Assembly: GCA_003452915.1 (NCBI GenBank)
Contig: DMMZ01000027.1
Span: 90,970 to 98,719, forward strand
Direction: 5' to 3'
Source: Clostridiales bacterium
Lineage (GTDB): Bacteria; Bacillota; Clostridia; Oscillospirales; CAG-382
Length of the DNA: 7,750 nucleotides
In this document: positions 1 through 5,874 of the stretch, in pieces
Position numbering within the stretch: position 1 is the first letter of the stretch
How the letters are laid out: the number at the start of each line of letters is the position of its first letter
The notes under the pieces: generated by a model
Database searches by the model: none
What the model was told of the DNA's origin: nothing
Seen by the model: only the letters and a program-made list of their open reading frames with translations
Position numbers and translations under genes: made by a program

Positions 1-199
1 GCTTCCTATCGGTGCAATAATGATGACACTCGAATGCGGAATGCGTTTTCTTGCCGATTACATTGACGGCGACAAATACTTTGCTCTGCATTATGAAGGA
101 CAAAATCTTGACCGTGCAAGAACTCAACTTAAGCTTGTTACTGATATGGAAAAGAAGCTGCCCGAGATGAATAAAATTGTAGAAAAATACAATAAATAA
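1..199 (+). CDS. C-terminal end of an APH/NahK-like sugar phosphotransferase (5' end outside window)
   Basis: The frame is open from base 2 to a TAA at 197-199, giving the last 65 residues of a protein that begins before the window. The visible tail contains FLADYIDGDKYF, then YEGQNLDRARTQ, then a lysine/glutamate-rich helix. From memory, this resembles the C-terminus of the aminoglycoside-phosphotransferase-fold kinases typified by N-acetylhexosamine 1-kinase (NahK/LnpB), which phosphorylate hexosamines at C1 in the lacto-N-biose/galacto-N-biose pathway. The catalytic residues lie upstream and cannot be seen, so the substrate is an inference. A ROK sugar kinase starts 26 bp downstream with no terminator between them, which suggests a shared transcript and a sugar-phosphorylation role. 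It could also be another member of the same kinase fold. Confidence 0.6.
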   Translation, partial: LPIGAIMMTLECGMRFLADYIDGDKYFALHYEGQNLDRARTQLKLVTDMEKKLPEMNKIVEKYNK

Positions 200-225
200 T
201 ATTATAAGGTAAACAGGAATTTTTT

Positions 226-1149
226 ATGAGAATCGGAATTGATTTAGGCGGAACAAGCGTTGCGGCAGGTTTGGTTGATGACGCTTATAAAGTATTATTT
301 CGTACAAGTGGCAAAACAGCCGGTTGTAAGACAGAACATGAACTTTTTGTAGTAATAAATAAATGTGTTTATGATTTATTGGAAAAAAGCGGTGTTTCAA
401 TCGATGATATCAAATCAATCGGAATAGGTTGCCCGGGTTCAACGGATGCGGTACGTGGTGTTGTTAATGTTGCTGATAATTTACCATTATTAAACACACC
501 TGTTGTAAAAATACTTAATGATGAATTTAAAAAACCGGTATTAATTGACAATGATGCAAACTGTGCTGCCTGGGGAGAATATAAAACAGGAATTGCAAAA
601 TATCATGAAAACATGGTAATGATTACTATTGGAACAGGAATCGGCGGTGGAATTATTATAAATGGAAAATTGATTCCAGGTAAAGAAAATCATGCAGGCG
701 AAATCGGGCATATGGTTGTAGACATACATGGTAAACGCTGTGCTTGTGGACGAATCGGTTGCTGGGAAACTATTGCTTCTACACGTGCTTTGATTGATAA
801 AGTAAAATCGGAAACGGAACATGTTCCGTTTACCATTCTTGGAAATGTTGTGTCAGAAAATAACGGTATTGTTAACGGAAAAACATTATTTACAGCAATG
901 AAACGCGGTTGTAAAATTTCAAAAAGTATTTTTTCTGATTATATAGAATTACTTGCTGTTGGAGTTATGAATATAATAGAGATTTTCCGTCCTGATATGA
1001 TTGTTTTGGGTGGAGGGATTTCCAGAGAAGGTGATACCCTTATAAATCCGCTTCGTGAGTATATCGGTGAAACTTCCACACGTATTGAAACCAGTTCACT
1101 TGATGACAATGCAGGTATTATTGGTGCAGCTCTTTTACATTTAAAATAA
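226..1149 (+). CDS. ROK-family sugar kinase (glucokinase-like)
   Basis: This 307-residue cytoplasmic protein has the usual ROK kinase length and motifs. The N-terminal phosphate-binding loop is DLGGT (D6-T10). The catalytic aspartate lies in DNDAN (D110). A glycine-rich ATP loop, IGTGIGGG, follows. The ROK zinc site is complete: HAGEIGH (156-162) followed by CxCGxxGCxE with C172, C174 and C179. The C-terminal VLGGGIS motif is present. The family phosphorylates glucose or related hexoses (GlcNAc, ManNAc) with ATP. Glucokinase is the default, but substrate cannot be told from motifs. Intact zinc cysteines and the absence of an N-terminal helix-turn-helix argue for an enzyme rather than a NagC/XylR-type repressor. 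AGGAA (215-219) lies 6 nt before the ATG. The partial phosphotransferase gene upstream probably shares its transcript. No clear hairpin terminator follows the stop. Confidence 0.93.
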   Translation: MRIGIDLGGTSVAAGLVDDAYKVLFRTSGKTAGCKTEHELFVVINKCVYDLLEKSGVSIDDIKSIGIGCPGSTDAVRGVVNVADNLPLLNTPVVKILNDEFKKPVLIDNDANCAAWGEYKTGIAKYHENMVMITIGTGIGGGIIINGKLIPGKENHAGEIGHMVVDIHGKRCACGRIGCWETIASTRALIDKVKSETEHVPFTILGNVVSENNGIVNGKTLFTAMKRGCKISKSIFSDYIELLAVGVMNIIEIFRPDMIVLGGGISREGDTLINPLREYIGETSTRIETSSLDDNAGIIGAALLHLK

Positions 1150-1164
1150 TCCAAAAATTTCTAT

Positions 1165-1195
1165 CAATATTTTTCTTTAGTTTGAAAACAATATA
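1165..1195 (+). promoter_or_regulatory. Candidate forespore (sigma-G-like) promoter for the SASP gene
   Basis: CAATA (1165-1169) matches four of five positions of the sigma-G -35 consensus GHATR. CAATATA (1189-1195) matches six of seven of the -10 consensus CATNMTA. The spacer is 19 nt, against about 18 normally. A vegetative-looking TATAAT overlaps at 1192-1197 but has no TTGACA-like partner at 17 nt. SASP genes are known sigma-G targets, which raises the prior, but in AT-rich DNA such matches arise by chance. The predicted transcript start would be near 1202. Confidence 0.33.
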
Positions 1196-1199
1196 ATCA

Positions 1200-1224
1200 G
1201 AGGGAAACCTCGTTATTTGATAAC
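1200..1224 (+). other. Two adjacent mini-hairpins in the SASP leader
   Basis: GAGG-GAAA-CCTC (1200-1211) forms a four-base GC-rich stem capped by a GNRA tetraloop. It is followed at once by GTTAT-TTG-ATAAC (1212-1224), a five-base stem with a 3-nt loop. They end 3 nt before the ribosome binding site. If the transcript begins near 1202, the first stem would lie almost at the 5' end, where such structures are known to protect mRNAs. The sequence symmetry is directly visible; the function is inference. Confidence 0.4.
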
Positions 1225-1227
1225 TAC

Positions 1228-1234
1228 AAAGGAG
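1228..1234 (+). promoter_or_regulatory. Ribosome binding site fixing the SASP start at 1244
   Basis: AAAGGAG lies 9 nt before the ATG at 1244. An in-frame TTG at 1217 lies upstream of this site, within the leader hairpin loop, and has no ribosome binding site of its own. The protein therefore starts at 1244, with the MASRS N-terminus typical of SASPs. Confidence 0.85.
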
Positions 1235-1243
1235 AATAAAAAA

Positions 1244-1450
1244 ATGGCAAGCAGATCTAATAGAAATTTAGTTCCCGAAGCTAAGGCTGCAATGGATCAG
1301 TTTAAAACTGAAACTGCAAATGAAGTTGGCGTAACTCTGAAGCAGGGTTATAACGGCGACATTACAGCTCGTCAGGCTGGATCTATAGGCGGACAAATGG
1401 TAAAGAAAATGATTCAAAGTTATGAGAATCAGCTTAAAGGAACCAAATAG
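1244..1450 (+). CDS. Alpha/beta-type small acid-soluble spore protein (SASP)
   Basis: This 68-residue protein binds and coats spore DNA in the forespore, protecting it from UV and heat, and is degraded at germination to supply amino acids. Both family signatures are present. The N-terminal block is LVPEAKAAMDQFKTETANE (9-27), containing the expected germination-protease (GPR) site. The C-terminal block is ARQAGSIGGQMVKKMI (42-57), matching the conserved GSVGGxxxK region. The presumed GPR cut lies between E23 and T24; most family members have Ile or Phe after the cut, so T24 is slightly unusual. The ATG at 1244 is chosen because AAAGGAG precedes it. The gene stands alone, with its own terminator 23 bp downstream of the stop, as is usual for ssp genes. 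Its presence shows that the host belongs to a spore-forming lineage. Confidence 0.95.
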   Translation: MASRSNRNLVPEAKAAMDQFKTETANEVGVTLKQGYNGDITARQAGSIGGQMVKKMIQSYENQLKGTK

Positions 1451-1473
1451 TTAGTTAATAGATTTTTAAATGC

Positions 1474-1503
1474 AACACAGCAGGAAAACCTGCTGTGTTT
1501 TTA
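1474..1503 (+). terminator. Rho-independent terminator of the SASP gene
   Basis: A perfect 11-bp stem (AACACAGCAGG, 1474-1484, pairing with 1489-1499) has an AAAA loop and runs into a T tract at 1498-1502. It starts 23 bp after the SASP stop. Confidence 0.93.
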
Positions 1504-1558
1504 TATTTATAAAGAACAGTTTTTATTTGCAAAAATATATATTTTTTTACAAAATATA

Positions 1559-1587
1559 TTGTGTTAAATAACAATATATGGTATAAT
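1559..1587 (+). promoter_or_regulatory. Candidate vegetative promoter (distal) for the permease
   Basis: TTGTGT (1559-1564) is spaced 17 nt from a perfect TATAAT (1582-1587). The -10 is preceded by TGG, giving an extended -10 (TGnTATAAT) that can compensate for the weak -35. The predicted start near 1594 would give a leader of about 130 nt before the permease ATG. Confidence 0.5.
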
Positions 1588-1648
1588 ACCGACAATCAAA
1601 GCAGATATATGGTAAATTTTATAAAATTGTTTAAATTCCCTCATCGTT

Positions 1649-1677
1649 ATGTCATTGTAATAAAAAGTAATTATAAT
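1649..1677 (+). promoter_or_regulatory. Candidate vegetative promoter (proximal) for the permease
   Basis: ATGTCA (1649-1654, four of six matches to TTGACA) is 17 nt from a perfect TATAAT (1672-1677). The predicted start near 1684 would leave a leader of about 40 nt. The -10 sits in the right arm of the AT-rich inverted repeat at 1653-1678. This is an alternative or an addition to the distal candidate. Confidence 0.38.
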
Positions 1678-1710
1678 GAAAAAGTGTAATCATTTATCAA
1701 AATAAAAATG

Positions 1711-1715
1711 AAGGA
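1711..1715 (+). promoter_or_regulatory. Ribosome binding site deciding the permease start
   Basis: AAGGA (1711-1715) lies 8 nt before the ATG at 1724. An ATG at 1715 in the same frame overlaps this site and has only A-rich sequence upstream, so 1724 is the better start. Confidence 0.65.
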
Positions 1716-1723
1716 TGGAGAAA

Positions 1724-3157
1724 ATGAACAAACAAAACCAGATCATCGGATACCTACCTGATGAAAAACCAACGCCAGTGAAATTGCTTCTGTATGCGAT
1801 ACAACAGGTTATCGTAATGTTCCCTGCTACGGTTGCCGTTGCGTTATTTACGGGATTTCAGATTTCAACCACAATTTTTGCCAGCGGCTTGGCCACTCTC
1901 TGCTTTATCTTCGTAACCGGAAGAAAAATTCCACTTTATTACGGCTCAAGCTTTTCCTACCTGTCAGCTATATCCGGATTATTGGCAGGTGAAGCAATCC
2001 AGCCATACCTGAGTCAACAGACATTAGAAGGAATTAAAGCATGGTCAGATGGTGCCAGCAATGTTCTTCCTGGAGAAGCTATTTCATATGCACAGTTTGG
2101 TATCATTGCATCCGGTTTAATTTCTATCGCTGCAGGACTTATAATTAAACTTGCAGGAACAAAAGCAGTTGAAAAGATTCTTCCTGCATCAATTACCGGT
2201 CCTATTGCAATGGTAATCGGATTAACTCTTGCCGGTGTTGCTCTAAGCGATTCAGCTCCAAAAGCAATTGCAGAAGGAGCGTCAGAAACAGTATTCAATA
2301 CAGGTTGGGTATGGGGTATTTCCCTGGTTACTTTAATATCGACAATATTATTCTCAAAATATCTAAAAGGATTTTTAGGACAATTACCTCTTCTTTTAGG
2401 TGCTGGTGTCGGATGTGCTTTTGCAGGTTTGTTATATGCATTCGGCGGCGACAGCATGAATATGTTCCGCGAGATTACCAATGCACCTACAGAGATATTC
2501 GCAATACCGGCTTTCACATTGCCTAAATTTTCATGGGTAGCCGTGTTAGCAATTATGCCAATTGCTTTTGCAACAATTCCGGAATCAACCGCTCATATGT
2601 ATCAGTTAGATATATATGTAAACGATCTGGCAAAGAAGAAAAATTCGGATAAAAAATATAATCTTATCGAAAAACTGGATAGAAACCTTATCGGAGACGG
2701 TATCGGCGATATGGTCTCCGGTTTAGTTGGTGGTCCTGCAGGAACAAACTATGGTGAGAACATCAGTACAATGGCTATAACAAGAGTATTCTCTGTTCCT
2801 GTTCTTATTGCGGCTGCTGTAATTGCAATGTTTATTTCGTTTTTTACTCCACTGGTAAATGCAATATATTCTATTCCTCAAGCGGTTATCGGCGGACTTG
2901 AGATTTATCTATTCGGTGCAATAGCAGCACAAGGTATTGCTATAATGATCGAGAAGAAGGTTGATATGTTCAGCTCAAAGAATATTGCAGTAATTGCAAC
3001 AATTATGGTAATCGGTATTGGTGGTAATTATGCATATGGCGGTAATATTCCATTCTTCGGTTTAGAGGTTCCATGTATAGCAGGTGCAGCGATATTCGGA
3101 ATTCTTCTTAATTTATTACTCAGCATAGGTGAAAAGAAGCATATAGATCAAGCTTAA
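1724..3157 (+). CDS. NCS2-family nucleobase permease (uracil/xanthine type)
   Basis: This 477-residue integral membrane protein is of the size and hydrophobic pattern of NCS2 (UraA-like) transporters, which import a nucleobase with protons across the cytoplasmic membrane through about 14 membrane segments. Supporting motifs are ATVAVALFTGF near the N-terminus, GRKIPLYYGSSFSY, SITGPIAMVIGL, PESTAH with E287 and H291 in the i/i+4 arrangement of UraA E241/H245, and NYGENISTMAITRVFS with E345 equivalent to UraA E290. The ITRVFS form resembles uracil permeases more than the TRVGG form of xanthine/urate NAT members, so uracil is the likelier substrate, but this is not proven. UraA's usual PNTTYGEN appears here as AGTNYGEN. 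The start at 1724 is chosen over an in-frame ATG at 1715 because AAGGA is well placed for it. The gene is flanked by terminators and is therefore probably monocistronic. Confidence 0.9.
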   Translation: MNKQNQIIGYLPDEKPTPVKLLLYAIQQVIVMFPATVAVALFTGFQISTTIFASGLATLCFIFVTGRKIPLYYGSSFSYLSAISGLLAGEAIQPYLSQQTLEGIKAWSDGASNVLPGEAISYAQFGIIASGLISIAAGLIIKLAGTKAVEKILPASITGPIAMVIGLTLAGVALSDSAPKAIAEGASETVFNTGWVWGISLVTLISTILFSKYLKGFLGQLPLLLGAGVGCAFAGLLYAFGGDSMNMFREITNAPTEIFAIPAFTLPKFSWVAVLAIMPIAFATIPESTAHMYQLDIYVNDLAKKKNSDKKYNLIEKLDRNLIGDGIGDMVSGLVGGPAGTNYGENISTMAITRVFSVPVLIAAAVIAMFISFFTPLVNAIYSIPQAVIGGLEIYLFGAIAAQGIAIMIEKKVDMFSSKNIAVIATIMVIGIGGNYAYGGNIPFFGLEVPCIAGAAIFGILLNLLLSIGEKKHIDQA

Positions 3158-3172
3158 ATTCACTAACATAAT

Positions 3173-3209
3173 AAAGGAATGAGTTTAAAATGCTCATTCC
3201 TTTTATTTT
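3173..3209 (+). terminator. Rho-independent terminator of the permease gene
   Basis: An 11-bp perfect stem (AAAGGAATGAG, 3173-3183, with 3193-3203) with a 9-nt loop is followed by TTTTATTTT. It begins 15 bp after the permease stop. Confidence 0.9.
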
Positions 3210-3265
3210 GGTATTTTTTGTATCAAAACACACATAATAATCTTAACAAAATTAGGAGTTAAAAG

Positions 3266-4792
3266 ATGCATATTGAAACAACATCGTACTGGAATAAAAC
3301 TGCTACTAAAACAGAATATCCAAAACTAGAAGAGAATATCGAGGTCGATACACTTATAGTCGGTGGTGGTATAACCGGAATAACCTGTGCTTATTGCCTT
3401 GCGCAAAGAGGTTCGCAGCCTGTTGTTATTGAAGCAGGTGGTTTGTGCGATGGAACAACAGGAAATACAACTGGTAAGGTTACTATTCAGCATGGCATTA
3501 TTTACAGCGAAATCGAAAAAAAGTATGGTATGGAATATACGAAAATGTATGCGGATTCCCAAAGTGAAGCGTTAAATTTCGTAAGAAATGTTGTGGCGGC
3601 TGAAGCAATTGATTGTCAGCTTACTGACAATACTGCATACATTTTTGCTTCTGACGAGAAAGAACGATTACAAATAATCGAAGAATATGAGATAGCTTTA
3701 AGGCTCGGGATACCTTCCGAATATTTTGAAAAAGCAAAATTCCCTCCGGGTAACCATGGACTATTGGGATATAAAAATCAAGCGGTATTTCATTCTGTGC
3801 GATATGTTGAGGGAATTGCAAAAGCTGTTGTAGCCAAAGGAGCAAAAATTTATTGTAGTACTAAGGCTATTAAGGTCGAAGATGGGGATATAAAAACAAT
3901 AACCTGTGAGAACGGGATTACGATTAGAGCAAAGCATCTTGTTCAGGCTACTCAATATCCGATTTACGATGGACCGAACATTTTTTATGCTCGTCTTTAT
4001 CCAAAGAGAGCTTACGGTATGGCAATTGATGCAAAGAATGATCTGCACTTTGATAGTTATATTAACGTTGGTGAACCCTCAAGGTCAATTCGAACTCATG
4101 TTGAAAATGGAAAAAGAATTTTGATAGTAGTAGGGGAAGGGCATACAACAGCACGCGGTGAAGATGATATGGAAAAGCATTTAGACAAGCTATACGACTT
4201 TGCAGACAGCTTTGCTGGAGTAAATCGGGTACTTGCAAAATGGTCTGCACAGGATTATAATACACCTGATAAAATTCCTTATATCGGACGAATTTCTGAT
4301 CATTCAAATGTTTTTATTGCCACCGGCTTTAAAAAATGGGGACTTACCAGCGGTACACTTGCGGGAAATATGATAGCAGATATGATTGCAACCGGAAATA
4401 ATCAATATGAAGAATTGTATTCAAGAAAACGTAAGGACATAATCACTTCAATAGGAACTGCTATTTCTGAGGTAGCAAGCTCAGTATATGAGTTGGTGAA
4501 ATCAAAATTCGAGCCATCCGAAAGCGTAAAGAACTTAAAACAGGGTGAAGGAAGGGTAATTTATTTTGATGGTAAAAGTGCAGGTATTTATCGAGATTTT
4601 GAGAATAATATAACCATTTTAAACGTTTCGTGTGAGCATATGGGTACAGTGCTTAATTTTAATAACGCAGAGAAAACATGGGACTGTCCTGCTCACGGTG
4701 GAAGGTATTCATCAGAAGGAAAACTGCTAGAAGGTCCACCAAAGGATTCACTTAAAGTGCTTTATAAAGGAAAATATTCTGATTTAAAGTAA
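3266..4792 (+). CDS. FAD-dependent oxidoreductase with C-terminal Rieske [2Fe-2S] domain (YhfW-like)
   Basis: This 508-residue protein fuses a DadA/glycine-oxidase-type flavoenzyme to a Rieske cluster domain, with the architecture and length of Bacillus subtilis YhfW (about 509 residues). The N-terminal dinucleotide-binding fold shows GGGITG (33-38, GxGxxG) with E56 at the end of the second strand to hold the FAD ribose. GFKKWGLTSGTLAGNMIAD near residue 360 is the second FAD-contacting segment. The Rieske domain occupies roughly 420-505, and all four cluster ligands are present: C456/H458 in CEH and C474/H477 in CPAH, followed by GGRYSSEGKLLEGPP. No signal peptide or membrane segment is apparent, so it is probably cytosolic. 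The physiological substrate of this family is not known to me. AGGAG (3254-3258) lies 7 nt before the ATG. A weak promoter (TTGGTA 3208-3213, CATAAT 3233-3238, 19-nt spacer) may precede it. Terminators on both sides suggest a single-gene unit. Confidence 0.93.
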   Translation: MHIETTSYWNKTATKTEYPKLEENIEVDTLIVGGGITGITCAYCLAQRGSQPVVIEAGGLCDGTTGNTTGKVTIQHGIIYSEIEKKYGMEYTKMYADSQSEALNFVRNVVAAEAIDCQLTDNTAYIFASDEKERLQIIEEYEIALRLGIPSEYFEKAKFPPGNHGLLGYKNQAVFHSVRYVEGIAKAVVAKGAKIYCSTKAIKVEDGDIKTITCENGITIRAKHLVQATQYPIYDGPNIFYARLYPKRAYGMAIDAKNDLHFDSYINVGEPSRSIRTHVENGKRILIVVGEGHTTARGEDDMEKHLDKLYDFADSFAGVNRVLAKWSAQDYNTPDKIPYIGRISDHSNVFIATGFKKWGLTSGTLAGNMIADMIATGNNQYEELYSRKRKDIITSIGTAISEVASSVYELVKSKFEPSESVKNLKQGEGRVIYFDGKSAGIYRDFENNITILNVSCEHMGTVLNFNNAEKTWDCPAHGGRYSSEGKLLEGPPKDSLKVLYKGKYSDLK

Positions 4793-4829
4793 AAAAAGGG
4801 TTGTAAGCAAAATTAGTTACAACCCTTTT
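4791..4829. terminator. Bidirectional Rho-independent terminator between convergent genes
   Basis: AAAAGGGTTGTAA (4794-4806) pairs perfectly with 4817-4829 (13 bp, 10-nt loop). Read on the minus strand, the stem ends in a run of seven T (complement of 4791-4797), making a strong terminator for the DMT transporter. Read on the plus strand, it ends in CCCTTTT and serves the Rieske oxidoreductase. The two stop codons are only 38 bp apart and the hairpin fills nearly all of that gap. Confidence 0.92.
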
Positions 4830-4830
4830 A

Positions 4831-5751
4831 CTATATTTGTTCAACACAGACTTTAGTTACTACTTTCTTACTTTTTCTATCATATAATACACTATATACA
4901 ATACCACCTAAAATAAATACCGCTCCAATTATAAAAGAAAACTTGATATTTTCACCAAGAAATAAACCACCAAAAATTACGGAAATAATCGGTTGTAAAG
5001 GATAGAATAAAGCACAACGTGAGGCTTCTAATATAGATAAGCTTTTATTATAAATAATATTTGTAAGTGCAGTACAAACGAGACCTAAATATAAAAGTCC
5101 AAAAATAACATCGGTATTAAAAATATTCGGGTTAGGTGCGGATATAAGTTCATATGTCATAAACGGTACCGAACATGTAAAGGCTATAATAATCGCATAA
5201 GTGGTAATGGTCATTATGCTGTATTTTTGTGTTATTTTTCTTACGAATACACTCATCAACGACCAACCGGAAACTGCAACAAGACAATAAAATACTCCGA
5301 GAAAAGAACCGCTTATTCCTCCGCCATCAATTATTATAACAATTCCAATTATAGCGGCTATAATCGTGATAATTTTTGTAAACGTAACTTTTTCTTTTAG
5401 AAAAATTACGGCGAACATAATCATAAAAACAGGGCTTAACGAATTCAACAACGAGGAAAGCCCTGCACTTAAAAGATTCGTTCCATAAAACTGTGCAGCT
5501 ATACTCAAAAAATACCCAATTATTCCAATTAAAAAAATATATTTATAATCTTTTTTCTCAATTTTCTGCGGCTTTTCTTTTATCATTAGGAAAAGAAAGA
5601 CTATTCCTGCAATTAAATATCTTGAGAATAAAACTGTCATAGGTGTAATTTGTGTCATTATATACTTACTGACTACATAAAAACTACCCCAAGCAAGCAT
5701 TGTTATAATCAAATATAAATATGCCTTGATTTTACTATTTATAAATTTCAC
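4831..5751 (-). CDS. EamA/DMT-superfamily transporter, 10 membrane segments
   Basis: This hydrophobic protein has two tandem EamA repeats (roughly residues 8-135 and 150-290) with about ten membrane helices, typical of drug/metabolite (RhaT/YdcZ-like) exporters in the cytoplasmic membrane. AWGSFYVVSKYI in helix 1 and LSPVFMIMFAVIFLKEKVT at the end of repeat 1 are family-typical, as is a short basic cytoplasmic tail. The substrate cannot be predicted. The start is uncertain. GTG at 5751 gives 306 residues and the family's usual short N-terminus, but its GGAG is only 1 nt away. ATG at 5772 or GTG at 5790 would add up to 13 residues (to 319) that are encoded by an inverted repeat and look unlike the family; neither has a ribosome binding site. 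A 13-bp inverted repeat covers the whole start region, hinting at control of initiation. Confidence 0.88.
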   Translation of the reverse strand: MKFINSKIKAYLYLIITMLAWGSFYVVSKYIMTQITPMTVLFSRYLIAGIVFLFLMIKEKPQKIEKKDYKYIFLIGIIGYFLSIAAQFYGTNLLSAGLSSLLNSLSPVFMIMFAVIFLKEKVTFTKIITIIAAIIGIVIIIDGGGISGSFLGVFYCLVAVSGWSLMSVFVRKITQKYSIMTITTYAIIIAFTCSVPFMTYELISAPNPNIFNTDVIFGLLYLGLVCTALTNIIYNKSLSILEASRCALFYPLQPIISVIFGGLFLGENIKFSFIIGAVFILGGIVYSVLYDRKSKKVVTKVCVEQI

Positions 5752-5791
5752 ACTCCATCTTATAAAACACATTAAGATGGAGTGTAACACT
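5750..5791. repeat. Perfect 13-bp inverted repeat over the DMT transporter start
   Basis: ACACTCCATCTTA (5750-5762) and its exact reverse complement (5773-5785) are separated by 10 bp. A nested small dyad, AGTGT-A-ACACT (5781-5791), shares the right arm. On the minus strand the repeat holds the only GGAG for the transporter, base-paired to CTCC of the other arm, plus most of the GTG start at 5751. It also overlaps the -10 candidate. On the plus strand the repeat is followed after 5 nt by six T, so it could also terminate antisense transcripts. It may be a repressor operator, an RNA structure hiding the ribosome binding site, or an antisense terminator. Confidence 0.7.
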
Positions 5792-5809
5792 TTTTTATAA
5801 AAGAGTCAA
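5781..5809 (-). promoter_or_regulatory. Candidate promoter of the DMT transporter
   Basis: On the minus strand TTGACT (5809 to 5804) is 17 nt from TACACT (5786 to 5781). The predicted start is near 5774, inside the inverted repeat. A second possible -10, TATAAT (5837 to 5832), lies upstream without a good -35; transcripts from there would contain the full hairpin. Confidence 0.45.
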
Positions 5810-5874
5810 TATATTTAATTTACAAAATTTTATTATAGAAATCAGAAAAAAATGTTTGTTTATATCTCCTGTTC

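Larger units (their letters stand above)
1504..1710 (+). other. AT-rich permease leader region with palindromes, no gene
   Basis: About 220 bp between the SASP terminator and the permease start hold no convincing coding frame. Visible structure is the perfect 14-bp palindrome AATTTTATAAAATT (1615-1628) and an imperfect inverted repeat CATTGTAAT (1653-1661) / ATTATAATG (1670-1678), which pairs over 9 bp with one G-U. The latter overlaps a -10 candidate. Neither stem is GC-rich, and both could be chance in AT-rich DNA. I looked for purine riboswitch and PyrR-type elements and found no recognisable core. Confidence 0.4.

Noticed and set aside
1150..1199. Terminator after the ROK kinase gene (AAAAAT / ATTTTT pairing)
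   Set aside because: The possible stem is six A-T pairs only and too weak to call.
1594..1723. Purine riboswitch, PyrR site or other known leader element before the nucleobase permease
   Set aside because: No conserved purine-aptamer core, no PyrR-like loop sequence and no GC-rich terminator/antiterminator pair could be found.
2014..2517. Minus-strand open frame of 167 codons inside the permease gene
   Set aside because: It lies antisense to conserved NCS2 membrane segments, has no ribosome binding site of note and no recognisable fold; it is a shadow of the real gene.
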